Notes: generated by a model from the sequence alone, not told the origin. A stretch of 34,962 bases of DNA from Dichomitus squalens LYAD-421 SS1 (GCF_000275845.1 NW_006766890.1:898467-933428); one strand, 5' to 3'; positions 11,032 to 22,072 are shown, counted from the stretch's first letter. Translations and numbers: made by a program.

Positions 11032-11330
11032 GAGTGAATGGAGGAGAGGGACGGAGAGATCGATGTTCTACGATTGAAGTCGAGCCCCTCTTGAGTGCAA
11101 CGCGGCTCCGACCCTAGCACCTCACACGTTGCCCAAACAGACGCGTGGACGCATGGCACGAAGACCCACTCATCTACGCTCACTGGCAGCTCACCTTCCA
11201 CTTGAGTCTGACACTCCGGCCGGCCGAACAAAGCTTCCTGGACCGGTTGCACTGGCAGTTGGATTAGGATCGAGCCAGGCATGTTGACTAAGCCCCTGGA
11301 CAGAAAGGAGGAGTCCATACTAGCAAGCAT
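11001..11330 (-). CDS. Doubtful 109-codon ORF overlapping the start of the 613-aa gene
   Basis: An ATG at 11330 opens 109 codons that end at 11001, inside the first exon of the neighbouring gene in another frame. Composition is protein-like, but the unit B copy (near 15095) breaks after about 20 codons through a deletion. It may equally be the 5' untranslated leader of the 613-aa gene. Confidence 0.2.
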   Translation of the reverse strand: MLASMDSSFLSRGLVNMPGSILIQLPVQPVQEALFGRPECQTQVEGELPVSVDEWVFVPCVHASVWATCEVLGSEPRCTQEGLDFNRRTSISPSLSSIHSWARDIRHFS

Positions 11331-11835
11331 TGTGCAAAAAAGAGGTGCATTATTGACACTGGATGGTTCCTAGCCGTCATGTACGGTGTAGCGTTGCGAT
11401 GAGCGTCGGGCCTCGAGTGCTGGTGCGGGCAAGCTTTGTCGGTTGTTGCCGCAACAATCCCGGCAAAGTCCGGGAGCGTCTTGGTTGTCCTTTTGCCACC
11501 AAAGTCACTTGGAATCGCTACATGGAGTCGTCGCTCCTACAGTATATCATGCTTCACAAAAGCCTCCCTCAAGCTGCTCAAGGCGATACAGGATCTAGAA
11601 TTTGTGCATACCAGTGGGACTTCGCATGGACATTCCCCTGCATTGTAGTACTATCTCTATTAGTGCTGTTAGGACCAAGCCACGCGTTTGAGGACGGAGG
11701 AAGGGGCATCGGGATGTCAAACCAATTGTGATGTATAGACAGTACCGTCAGGCAACATATTCGCATAGCAGCATCTAGACAAACAAGAGCAACTATACAG
11801 ATTGCAAGAACACTAACGGTTGCGAGTGCTTCGAC

Positions 11836-13179
11836 TCATAATCGAGCCAAAAGCACAAACCTATAGATGACGTAGAACTGGGGGGTTTAGGAATAAACGC
11901 TCTGAAAAGCTGCTCGTTGGACAGACTTACCAGAGAGAACCCATAGAACAATGCTTGTACAATCAGAGGCTCCCCTCGTGGACGAGGTCTCCAATATTGT
12001 TGCACGCTCCATATGCTCCGACGTATCGCTTGCCAGTGTCGAAGTGCTGCTGCAGCAGTTGGTCGCGAGGCAGGATCCCTGCTAACCATTTGATTGACTA
12101 GTGGGACAAGAAAGTCCATGTTTGCGTATGTCTGTAGAACTAGTCACGACGATTTCCTGGACAAATAACATGATACGGACCATTAAAAACTGCTGCCGAA
12201 AGAAATTCCCAATGATAAACACATCAAGCTTGAATGGATCATAAGGGTCATCCTCAGAGAGCTCCGGTGGGTCTTGGTCTAGCCCATCAGAGCCAACGAC
12301 AAGTCTGTTCGTATCCTCTGGCTCGAACCGAGTCGAGATCCCGAAATCAACGTAGTAATAGGTAACAGGAACATCATCTCGAGAAAGTAACGTGGCCGGT
12401 CGCTTGATCTGTTGGGGCATAGAAGCCGTATACATCGGATGGAACCCGTCGGGATAGAGAGCAGAAGCGTCCATCATGAGATTTCTGTATGCACAGTCAC
12501 TATAGTCATATCGAAGTCAGTGTATGGTTGTGGGCAACCGTGATGTGCGTACCGGTGAGCAACGCCGTGCTCGTGTAGGAATGCTAAACCCTGCCGTCAT
12601 TTGTTTGTTGTCATCCCGCACTACAGAAAGAGAAATTGTACCTCAAGCAACTGATCGATGCAGTCAAGTATATTCTTGACAGACTTGAAGGGGGGATCAT
12701 CAACGTCGCGCAGGAAAGGCATCACGATATATGACATCTGCGGATCATCCGCGTCCGGTATGATGTCGAGGATGGGTACACAATGATTGCGCGGGTCCGA
12801 TCGGTACTCTGGAGAGGAAAATCGCCTAGCAATATCCAGCTCCTGAGAATCTGTACGAATCCTCTTGAGTTGGACAAGCTTGCCGTCGGCGATCCTCGTA
12901 GCATCCATTAGGCTTGGCCTTAACGCCTACAAACGCGAACGCAGTGAGTTTCGAACAACAAACGATTGTCAGACTTACATGAGTTGTTAAAGAATCTTCC
13001 GCATCTGTGGGTCGAATGCTCGGGTCCGTCTTCCAAGACGGTACCCAGCCAGGTCGGTAACGACGTCGGAGCATATACCCCCGAGACTCTAGATACTGCT
13101 GCCTGTCCCTCCACGTGATCTCCAGAGACGATAGTGTCGCATAACGCTCTCTACGACGAGCGGAAGCGTCGTCTGACAT
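11836..13179 (-). CDS. Protein kinase-like protein, unit A copy (361 aa)
   Basis: Six exons join with GT..AG borders: 13179-12979, 12926-12642, 12590-12553, 12499-12181, 12131-11931 and 11877-11836. They give 361 codons plus TGA. Kinase landmarks are a candidate ATP-binding lysine in LVQLKRI, the catalytic loop HRDCAYRN split by the 12500-12552 intron, the metal-binding DFG in YYVDFGIS, and an aF-like aspartate in FKLDVFIIGNFF. No glycine-rich loop is visible, and the activation segment is short and acidic. The N-terminus carries RGYMLRRRYRPGWVPSW, a signature I associate with a large Agaricomycete kinase-like family. It keeps the HRD and DFG residues, so activity is possible but unproven. 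A near-identical paralogue lies at 18546-19896. Confidence 0.85.
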
Positions 13180-13399
13180 AGTGAAGGCAAGTATAGGAGA
13201 AAAGAAAGAGATGTCTGAGGGGGCTGCCAGTGAGGTGCGGGACGTCCGCCACAATTGTGACAGCCACCGAACTCATTAAAACTCAGAACAATGGACACAA
13301 CCATTTGTTCTCCGACAGGGGTCCAACACAAGCCAAACCCATACCTCGGAGTTTGTAATGTGGACCTACTGACACCCACGCTATTCACGACTGCGTCAA

Positions 13400-13622
13400 A
13401 GCAACATACGTGGCGCGTTTCTTACAAGCAATCCGGAGAGTTGACCTAGTGTCCGTTGTGTGGGGTTTGCTCGCCCGTTCTACTCTATGCTGACGCTTTC
13501 ACCTCAGGGAGCTGTGGGAGCGGTCCGAATAAACTTGGCTTAAGTGACAGGATACGTTCATAGTCACCTTAGCGCAAAGTCAGTCCCGCTCCTGGAAACT
13601 TGGCTCTGCGTAATGGACAGTT
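13400..13622. repeat. Dispersed repeat R, copy 1
   Basis: About 220 bp, from ACATACGTGGCGCGTTTCTT to about GCGTAATGGACA, that aligns in direct orientation with 22385-22617. Shared stretches include TCTACTCTATGCTGACGCTT (one base different) and GGAGCGGTCCGAATA. The copy lies exactly between duplication unit A and unit B. Confidence 0.75.
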
Positions 13623-13627
13623 TGCTT

Positions 13628-14795
13628 GTCGTAGGAGTCGCGTTCAGGTGCGCGTAACCAAACACCTGAAGGTCCTTTGACCACGAGGTATCCGCGGAGA
13701 AAGCAAGGACACAGACACCACTGTGCGCTCACCCAGCGTTTGGCCCGGCTTGCGCAGCCCAGTGCGGAATGCAGAAAGGCTCGCGAGGGGCGTAGTGTGG
13801 GCGTGGTTGTCGCCGAGCTTACTGCGCTCCCTCCACGGCAGTATGTCCGTCAGCGCCTGTACAACTTGAGCAGGGGTAAAGAAAGGTATAGGGTGCAGGA
13901 TACGTATCCGTCGTCCGTGAGAGCGACGAAGGTGAAAGCGGAGGGTACGACGTTGGTTTCTCAACAGTAAGGAATGCCAGACGGAGATTTTGTTGTTGTC
14001 GTCGTCAATATTGATGGAATGCTTTACGGCGACATACAGAATCATGTCGACAGCAATGGGACGGCAGCAGCATCTGCTACTGTGACGCTTGCGGTTCTAG
14101 GAGGGGGTCGCGCTGTAGAGGCTGCAGGATCTTCGAAGCTAAATTGCGGCCAGGCTTCGGCCAAGACATCGACAGCGATGAGAGGGGCGCTCTCGAGACC
14201 CTTCACAGCTTCTGTCCTCGTCCAGCCACGTTGTCATTCTTTGTGATCCATTACAACGGAAGGATGACTGTGTGACTTACCGTCGTCGTCGAGAGAGAAC
14301 CTGAGGTACGCGCGAGCATCGAGCACGTGCTCGTCCCGTAAGAAACACTACACGGGCTGATCGGGTTCAGTTATGTCCAGAATGGTGATTCCGTCATCAT
14401 TGTCTGCATACAGGACTCAGTCCGGCCAGCAATGTTGATATAGGAAGCGTGGCAAACGCTCACCTGCATTCCCCCAGCAGCCTACCCAAGCATGCATGAT
14501 ATTGTGCTCCAACGTAAAGCCAGACGCGTACGGTGATTGACTATGCAAGGCTCCTCTTCTCCGTGTTGTCCGTATTGTCCATCAAGAGCCCGAAGTTCGG
14601 CGCGGATCCCAGAGAGGTTCTCTAAATTGTTGATCAGGTTTATGAAGCGGCACGCAGCCTTCAGGGGGGCTTAACTCGGTCATAACACCATTTATGATAC
14701 GCAGCTGGTATGCGGCGTAGTTGCCCCGGGTAGTTGGGAGGAGCACTGTGAGGACGGACGCGGGCTATGAGAGATGCCTGATGTCTCTGTCCCAT
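13628..14795 (-). pseudogene. Decayed copy of the 613-aa LRR-like gene (unit B)
   Basis: The start MGQRHQA (ATG at 14795), the first intron (GTGAGC) and several exon segments match the gene at 9059-11031. Breaks seen directly: an in-frame TAG at 14348-14350 where the intact copy has TAC; a deletion of about 60 bp in exon 1 near 14530; a deletion of about 400 bp in exon 3 near 13970 that removes most of the LRR-like region; and loss of the last 120 or so codons because the duplicated block starts at about 13628. It cannot make the full protein. Confidence 0.85.
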
Positions 14796-15430
14796 AGGTG
14801 GCTAGAGGGATCAGGGAAGGGACGGAAAAATCGATGTTCTGCGTGTGGACAGGAAATTTCCCCCCAGGTCAAGGTTGAACCGCTTTCGAGTACAATGCGG
14901 CCCCAACCCTAGCACCTCACACGCTGCCCAAACAGACATGTGGACGCATGGCACGAATACCAGTCATCTACGCTCACTGGCAGCTCACCTTCCACTTGAG
15001 TCTGATGCTCCGGCTGGATGAACAATGCTTCCTAATGCTGTTGGATCATACGAGGCATGTTGACCGAGCACCTGAACGGTAAGGAGGAGTCCATACTAGC
15101 GAGCATTGTGCAAGAAAGAGGTGCGTTATTGACACGGGATGGTTCCTGGCTGTCATGTACGGTGTAAGTAGTGTTGCGACGTTGGCAGGCTTAGTCGGTT
15201 ATTGCCGCAACAATCCCGGCAAAGTCCGACAGCGTCGAGGTTTTCCTCTCGTCATCATTAATTCATGGGAATCGCTACCATTAGGAGTCGCCGCTTCTAC
15301 AGTATGTCATGCTCCATAGGAGCCTCCCTCAAGCTGTTCAAAACGATACAGGATCTAGAATCTCCTTCTTCAAAGGTGTGCAGTGGGACTCCGTATGGAC
15401 ATATCCCTGCATTGAAGGTTCAGGCACCGT
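14796..15430. repeat. Unit B counterpart of the 11.0-11.7 kb upstream region
   Basis: Non-coding sequence that aligns with 11032-11690. For example, the stretch around TTGCCGCAACAATCCCGGCA is shared. Homology stops near 15430 and resumes at about 18405 against 11690. Confidence 0.7.
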
Positions 15431-16247
15431 GCTTCCGAGAGCTCAGCGCATGGTTCTAAATTGTAGGACCTCAAAGACCCGCAGGCGTTCCTATCTAATT
15501 GTTATCGGATGGAGAGGCACGATCGGCGCGACGTTGAGCAGAAAATGCGACAATCGACTCTCTCTCATCGGGCTACAGCATACTTCGAGTGTGGGATATC
15601 GTCCGAGCGTGGCCGGCCCGATTTACAGAGGCGCTCCAGGGGTGCCATCGTGGCCGGCCTCATGAGTCGAAGGATGGGCTTGGAACAGCGAATCGACCAT
15701 GGGTGACCGTCAACATGGTACGCACGAGGAATGCACACGAGTATGGTGCTGCGGTCGCGGCCCTGGGGATACCTTGTCATGGACTGATCAGCGGACCCCT
15801 GTCCTCCCACTCTGACAACATGCAGATACGGCGGCTGGTTGGCGCCGTCTCCTGAACTTGTCTGCCGCGGTAGCTCCCCGAAGACTCCCTAGCCGCCGAG
15901 GACGCGAACACTGTCTTGTCCGGTCAGTTCTCCTCCTGTCAGTGCGCGCTCCATGCGGCCATGACAGTGAGCTTACAGACGTTACTAGGCGGCCTTCACT
16001 TAATGGTGCACCGCGTTCAGGTTGCGAAGCGACTCGTCCCACGATGCCATGGTAAGCGCATGAATTGCCGAACCTCACAGGCTACCGGGCTGGGTCACCC
16101 GGGCGAACAAATGTGGAGTTCCAGTCGCGTCATCCACAAATCGCTCAGCATCCATTGTTGACCGACGATTCGGATAACCCTTCATGTGAACCTCTGATGC
16201 ACGATGTGAATCGTCCGGCGGTGAGAAGAGAACCTTGGGGTTGCGAC

Positions 16248-17442
16248 CATCAGGAAAAACTGCATCTGCTAATTAGAGATAAATTAGTGTAGTCCCTGAT
16301 AATGGCTGCTAATCCGCTCTTCACCGTCTCTAATGACGGGCGGCAAATGTGGGCGAGCGACGACATGACTTACTAAGTTTCAAGGTACTTCCTTGTTCTA
16401 GCGGTTCATGTATATTTGAACGTGGCCTATTCGAGAGGTTGCAGGTATTGTCCGATCGTGTGCACTCTGGCGGATGCACGGCTGCCTCTTCAAGCACCTG
16501 TACTTGGACACGGAAGGACATTTGTTCAGACGCCCGTCGAGCTTAGACGTGCAAGTTCGACGGGCGTTTAAGTCCAAGTCTTCTCTCCCAGCTGCCACGT
16601 CACGGTAGATCGCTCTTTCACCTCCGTCTCTGCTCTAGTCCTGGTATAGTCTAAGTATGTAAAGTTGGCATGCGAACACCTCCTCAGACCTTAGCTGGTA
16701 GGTGGCGCGACGCACTGTGTTCATTTGTTCCTTTGGAAACAGCAGCAAGGCCAAGAATCTAGTGCAGGTGGGTGGACGAAGATCAATGAGCACACACTCC
16801 ACAAAGCTTCAGGTCTGTGCATTTCATCTTATCTCTACCCGCCTGCCCCGATGAGTCGCCGTCAACTCCATGTCCTGGGTGCTGCACGAACTGGCTACTC
16901 TCCTTGCATGTGTGTAAGTCCCTCCATCCCCTAACATCGCGTATACTTCCTGCTCGTGTGTAATACCCATGTCCTCCAATAAGTACAGTAGCACTAGACT
17001 AACATCACAATGCCTGTTCGGCACTACCGTTCCTTCGCAGTTCTTTCTCCCTGCCCTCTATCAGTATATACAGCATCAGCCTATGGTGGCAGATATACCC
17101 ATATCCTAGTAGGATGCCTAGTTTGTCCCGTAGGTCCGTCTCCCCTAGCCATAGTTGTCGTGTCATGTTGTACTAGAGTATATGGATGTTCAATATAATG
17201 GCGTGTCGCCATCTGTAATGTGTAACGACACAATATATATGGTTCTAAAATGAGTGTACAAATTATTGGCATAAGAGCGCTGTAAGAGGGCATTAGTGAT
17301 CCATTTGCGCAGCGCGCTTATGGACATAATGGCCATCTATTCGGCCGCTCATTAGGACGGGACTAAGCTAATGAGACTAATGCCCTAATCGGCCTAATTA
17401 GGGGTAATTATCCCTGATTAGCAAGTGCAGTTTTTCCTGATG
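16248..17442. mobile_element. Non-autonomous DNA transposon with 39-bp terminal inverted repeats
   Basis: Left end 16248-16286 and the reverse complement of the right end 17442-17404 both begin CATCAGGAAAAACTGCA and go on to GCTAAT(T/C)AG(A/G)GATAA, with four mismatches and one gap over 39 positions. Several ATTAG/CTAAT motifs crowd both subterminal regions. There is no transposase ORF. The flanks show no clear long target duplication. If the ends are CAGG..CCTG, a 2-bp AT would flank both sides. Superfamily undetermined. Confidence 0.8.
16530..16567. repeat. 15-bp hairpin inside the inverted-repeat element
   Basis: Arms 16530-16544 (ACGCCCGTCGAGCTT) and 16553-16567 (AAGTTCGACGGGCGT) are reverse complements with one mismatch and an 8-base loop. 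Confidence 0.65.
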
Positions 17443-17596
17443 ACATCTGTTCGAGCGGGGACAACAAGGGAGCATAACAACAACATCTTAAGCGAGCCGA
17501 GTCGCCCAACCGTTCCCACCTCACGCGAATTGAACACCGGGTCTGCAGAGCGTCTGAACGCCAACCCTCCTAAGCTGCAGATGCCGCACAAGTATG

Positions 17597-18004
17597 TTAC
17601 AATCGCGGCACCTCTGGAATGGTTTCGCTCCAGGTCCCGCTCTCCCTCTCACCTCCACATCGCTTCAGCATTTTTGCCTGGGGCACATCAATATTTCGGA
17701 ATATCCAACTGAAGCTCCAGAAAGGGTTCAGCATGCCAGCCTGTGGGTGCTCTCGAGTTCGCATCTCAGCCGCGTGGGCGCCTACCTGGGCGACGTCTCG
17801 GCCATGCTGAAGAATGGAGTTCTTTAGGCCGGATAGATAGCTGACATTTAGGGTCGAGTCGTACGAGTTTGCCGCGCGACAACCGCCTCCGGACAGCCTT
17901 GTGTGCCAGAAGAGCGTTTTCAGAACGCTGTTCCTGGCAACCACCTCTCCCGACTGAACTACGAGGACCGTTGTCCCGTATATTGACGTTATTATTGACG
18001 GCAT
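17597..18004 (-). CDS. Unrecognised 135-codon ORF
   Basis: ATG at 18004, open to 17597. It lies just outside the right end of the inverted-repeat element, within the stretch that splits unit B. There is a short hydrophobic start (MPSIITSIYGTTVLVV), otherwise no domain. It could be a gene fragment carried by the insertion, or chance. Confidence 0.2.
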   Translation of the reverse strand: MPSIITSIYGTTVLVVQSGEVVARNSVLKTLFWHTRLSGGGCRAANSYDSTLNVSYLSGLKNSILQHGRDVAQVGAHAAEMRTREHPQAGMLNPFWSFSWIFRNIDVPQAKMLKRCGGERESGTWSETIPEVPRL

Positions 18005-18545
18005 GGGCAGTGCGCTAGTTGTATTCAGACCCCTGCATCTTTTGTTCGCCTAACAGACCTTGCGTGGAGTAACCCACCTCAATATCGTTAGATCAAATCT
18101 CTGTCATACGTTCCATCGAGTCGGAACTCAACGGTAACAGGAGTCCAGTAAATCATAGAGGTAATGATGTTCATGTGGAACTGACCTATCTCGGTCGATT
18201 CAGTGGTGCTACGAGGTGCGAGTGGCATCAGGCAGGAGATCACCGGTCAACCTTCATCTTGACGTCCTCATCGTCCTCGTCTTAGTCTGGCGAGCCGTCG
18301 GCAAACGGTCGGCCAGGTGGGATATAGCTTTCTCAACGCCATACTACAGTCACATCCAGACCAGAGCCGTTGGGTACTTGGTAGTCTCTCGGATAGTGCG
18401 CCAAGACTAATCCACGCGTATTGGAATGTCAAACAGATTGTGGTGTGTAGACCGTACCAATAGACAACGTATTCACATAGCATCTAGACAAACGACAGCA
18501 ACTATACGGATATGCAGGAACACTAACGGTTGCGAGTGCTTCGAC

Positions 18546-19896
18546 TCATAATCGAGCCAAAAGCAGAAACCTATAGATGACGTAGAACTGGGGGGTTAGG
18601 AGTAAACGCTCTGAAAAAGCTGCCCGCGAGACACAGACTTACCAAAGAAAACCCATCGAAGATTGCTCGTACAATCAAAGGCTCCCCTCGTGGGCGAGGT
18701 CTCCAAAATCGTTGCACGCTCCATATGCTCCGACGTATCGCTTTCCAATGAACAAGTGCAGCTGCAGCAGTTGGTCGCGATGCAGGATCCCTGCTAGTCA
18801 TTTGATTGACTAGTGGGACAAGAAAGTCCACGTTTGCGTATGTCTGTAGAACTAGTCACGACGATTTCCTGGACAAATAACATGATACGGACCATTAAAA
18901 ACTGCTGCCGAAAGAAATTCCCAATGATAAACACATCAAGCTTGAATGGATCATAAGGGTCATCCTCAGAAAGCTCCGGTGGGTCTTGGTCTAGCCCATC
19001 AGAGCCAACGACAAGTCTGTTCGTATCCTCTGGCTCGAACCGAGTCGAGATCCCGAAATCAACGTAGTAATAGGTAACAGGGACATCATCTCGAGAAAGT
19101 AACGTGGCCGGACGCTTGATCTGTTGGGGCATAGAAGTCGTATACATTGGATGGAACCCGTCGGGATAGAGAGCAGAGCCGTCCATCATGAGATTCTTGT
19201 AGGCGCAGTCACTACAGTCAGATCGAAGTCAGTGTATGGTTGTGGACGACACCGTGATGTGCGTACCGGTGAGCAACGCCGTGCTCGTGTAGGAATGCTA
19301 AACCCTGCCGTCATTTGTTGGTTGTCATCCCGGACTACAGAAAGAAAAGTTATACCTCAAGCAACTGATCGATGCAGTCGAGTATATTCTTGACAGATTC
19401 GAAGGGGGGGTTATCCACGTAGCGGAGAAAAGGCATCACGATGTATGACATCTGTGAATCATCCGCGTCCGGTATGATGTCGAGGATGGGTACACAATGA
19501 TTGTGCGGGTCCGAGCGATACTCTGGGGAAGAAAATCGTCTAGCAATTTCCAGCTCCTGAGAATCTGAACGGATACGCTTGAGTAGGACGAGTTTGCCGT
19601 CAGCGATCCTCGTAGCATCCATGAGGCTCGACCTCAACGCCTACGAACGCGGACGCAATTAGTTTTGAACGACAAACAGGGGACGTCATACTTACATGAG
19701 TTGATAAAGAGTCTTCCGCATCTTTAGCTCGAATGCTCGGGTCTGTCTTCCAAGACGGTACCCAGCCAGGTCGGTAACGACGTCGGAGCATATACCCCCG
19801 GGACTCCAGATACTGCTGTCTGTCCCTCCACGTGATCTCCACAGGCGATAGTGTCGCATAACGCTCTCTGCGAGGACCGGAATCGTTCCCTGACAT
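18546..19896 (-). CDS. Protein kinase-like protein, unit B copy (361 aa)
   Basis: Exons 19896-19696, 19640-19356, 19304-19267, 19211-18893, 18843-18643 and 18587-18546 have exactly the same lengths (201, 285, 38, 319, 201, 42) as the paralogue at 11836-13179 and also give 361 codons with no break. HRDCAYKN and YYVDFGIS are kept. Exon 2 differs from the paralogue at 9 of 95 residues, exon 4 at only 3 of 106. Intron 4 (18844-18892) is identical to its counterpart, while the other introns differ. The intact reading frame next to a dead LRR-like partner suggests the kinase-like gene is under selection on its own, or that the copy is young. Substrate and role unknown. Confidence 0.85.
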
Positions 19897-20639
19897 GGTG
19901 AGGGCAAGTATAGGGGAAATGGGAGAGATGTCTGAGGCTGAAGTGCGGGACGTCCGTGCCATTTGTGACAGCCGTCCTGCCGAACTCATTGAAACTCAGA
20001 ACAATAGGCGCACTGATCTCCGACGGGGGTACAACACAAGCAGTACTAGCGAAACCCTTATCTCGGAGTTTATAATATGGACCTACTGACACCCATGCTG
20101 CTCACGACTGCTTGAGAGAAAAGTTGAACGTTGAGACGACCATACGCTACTTTCCCCCATAGGTAGGCATTGTTTTTCGTATTGCCTTGATCGATTTCTC
20201 TGCTGCTGCTGCTGCAGTCTACATAGCCCCGCGCGGACTACGTGAACATGTCAGACTCATACGTAATAGTTTGTGGGTGCATGTGAACAGACCCTCGGTG
20301 TCAGAAGGCTGTTCACATTACACTTGCTATGTCGTGCGCTTGGGATAATGCATCTCATACCTCACATTTCCCGAGCTCGAGCCCGCGCGGTTTGTCTGCG
20401 ACGGCAACGGCGAGGGCCGGCAACGATGCGGTCGTCCGTCTCCTCCTTGGAAATGGCTGAGTGCAAGATGGGAGTCTCCCCTACGCTCCTCAACCCCCGT
20501 GTTGCTGGCGGGATTTGCAATGTCTGCACAGAGAGGTTTGGCGGATGCACTGTATACTAGTGATAATTGTGATATCGAAATCGTTGAAACGGGAGGAGGA
20601 TCAAGTCCCTGCTTCAGGTGGGACGTCTCGGCGGTCTTC

Positions 20640-20698
20640 CAGCCGAGAAAACCTGCTGTGGACGTGCGACCGCGAGAGAAAGCAGGTTTTCTTGGCTG
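20640..20698. repeat. 18-bp inverted repeat
   Basis: Arms 20640-20657 (CAGCCGAGAAAACCTGCT) and 20681-20698 are reverse complements with one mismatch, separated by 23 bases. Confidence 0.65.
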
Positions 20699-20828
20699 TG
20701 CTCGCTTGCAGGCGTTTTCAAAAGCGCCGGGAGACCGGGCGCAGAAATCCATGTTCACAGCGCCGAAGTCTCTTTGTGTACGCCCGTTCGGGAAACGCGT
20801 CCCTTCCAGATAACCATAACTACGCATG

Positions 20829-20835
20829 TATAAAG
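20829..20835 (+). promoter_or_regulatory. Candidate TATA box
   Basis: TATAAAG lies 214 bp upstream of the ATG at 21049 and is followed by a C/T-rich stretch typical of fungal start regions. A long leader or an untranslated intron would be needed. Confidence 0.35.
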
Positions 20836-21048
20836 TCCTGGGGCATAGAAGCAGAGCCCACCCAATTGCTATATCCCACTACCCTCCCACAGTACCCTTC
20901 AAGTCCCAGCACTTGCCCCCTGCCGCCGCGTAAAGCTGACTGCTCCCCACTCTTGAAATCTGCGCGTAGCGCGTAAAATGTGAGCTTTTCACTGGGCTGT
21001 AAGCTGTCCGACTCCTTTGAGATCGCTAATTTTTTTCAGCATCCGACA

Positions 21049-22072
21049 ATGTCGTATACAGACGTGGGCAATGCTCGTCGTGGCCTACTTGATGGCACTG
21101 GTGTCGTGGACCAGTTCGGCTTTGTCGTCAATGTCTTCAACACCATCCAGTTCGCCCACCACGTCTTGATCCGCCCTGTAGCTGGACTCTATGCCTCCCG
21201 CTGTCCCAACGAAGCCAAGATCGAGGAGCTCGGGGCCATCCTGAGGCGATGGAAAAAGATACTCTCCAACCTCGAGCCGGAACAAAGGGCGCGATTCGAG
21301 CGTGACCATCCGGGAGAATTCGAGGCTATGATGGAGTCTATTGAAGAGTACGTAGTGGTTCGTACACTCATATCCATGTGTTTGACGAAAGCATTCCCAT
21401 TTTTGTGTAGATATGAAGATCGCCTCGATGAGTTCACGTTAGAGTTGACCGACAATCCATGGGCTCGCTATTTGCCTATCAAGGCTCAGTTATCCCAAGA
21501 ATGGGTCGAGATCTGCACGGGTGTCAAAGACATGAACAAGGATTACAAGGTGTGTCATATATCCTTCACTGATACCCAGATGACACTCTCTGACATGCCG
21601 CAGACCACAACGAAACAGTATCGCACCAAAAGCAGATTCAAGGGCGCTCAGCAAACTACCACCAACACTGCAACCCATCCACCCGCTCTTCCAGCTGCAG
21701 GCCAAGCAACAATGATTGCTGATCATGGTGACGTTGAGATGCTCCCCATCTCTACTGCTACAACTCCCGAGATAACAGGTCAGTTAGGCTTTACAATATA
21801 CTTCTAGCATACTCTAATTGATCCCTCGCATTGTCATGAAGAACAACGTGTTATCAATCGTGACACGATGAACGTGACCGAACAATACCGGCAGATTTTG
21901 AGAGTTTATCCCATGTATAGCGTACCATCCAGCTCATTACGGGATGGCTACGCGATCGTTCGTGGTAAGTCTATGTTCTCGATCACTTGATTGGTGCTCT
22001 CACAAGCAGTCAGATTTTATGGCATCGTTGGGCCTTCGCGGAGATAGCTCAGATGTCTTCAACCCAGCATAA
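21049..22072 (+). CDS. Hypothetical 264-aa protein, five exons
   Basis: Exons 21049-21347, 21411-21549, 21604-21778, 21842-21964 and 22014-22072 sum to 795 bases (264 codons plus TAA). Donors are GTACGT, GTGTGT, GTCAGT and GTAAGT. The N-terminal half is mostly helical, with paired leucine and charged runs (LGAILRRWKKILSNLEPEQRA). The middle is Thr/Ala-rich and likely unstructured (TTTNTATHPPALPAAG), and the C-terminus is short and helical. It contains no signal peptide or membrane span. The start at 21049 (MSYTDVGNARRG) was chosen over the in-frame upstream open sequence because it follows a pyrimidine-rich AG and begins the protein-like composition. I do not recognise the family. Confidence 0.65.

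Larger units (their letters stand above)
15431..18404. mobile_element. About 3-kb stretch that interrupts unit B
   Basis: Absent from unit A, where the flanking homologies are contiguous at about 11690. It contains the inverted-repeat element at 16248-17442. The sides (15431-16247 and 17443-18404) hold no recognised gene. One minus-strand ORF of 135 codons (18004-17597, ATG) is open but unrecognised. Whether the whole stretch entered at once or in steps cannot be told here. Confidence 0.5.
19897..21048. other. Intergenic stretch with two inverted repeats and a candidate TATA box
   Basis: Up to about 20110 it is duplicated sequence upstream of the kinase-like gene. Beyond that, overlapping frames of 160-170 codons exist on both strands (20327-20827 minus, 20461-20976 plus), but neither looks like a protein. 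Inverted repeats lie at 20281-20318 and 20640-20698. TATAAAG at 20829-20835, followed by a pyrimidine-rich tract, could be the promoter of the gene at 21049. Confidence 0.4.

Noticed and set aside
20327..20976. Overlapping 166- and 171-codon ORFs on opposite strands
   Set aside because: Composition is not protein-like, there is no splice context, and an 18-bp hairpin lies in the middle.
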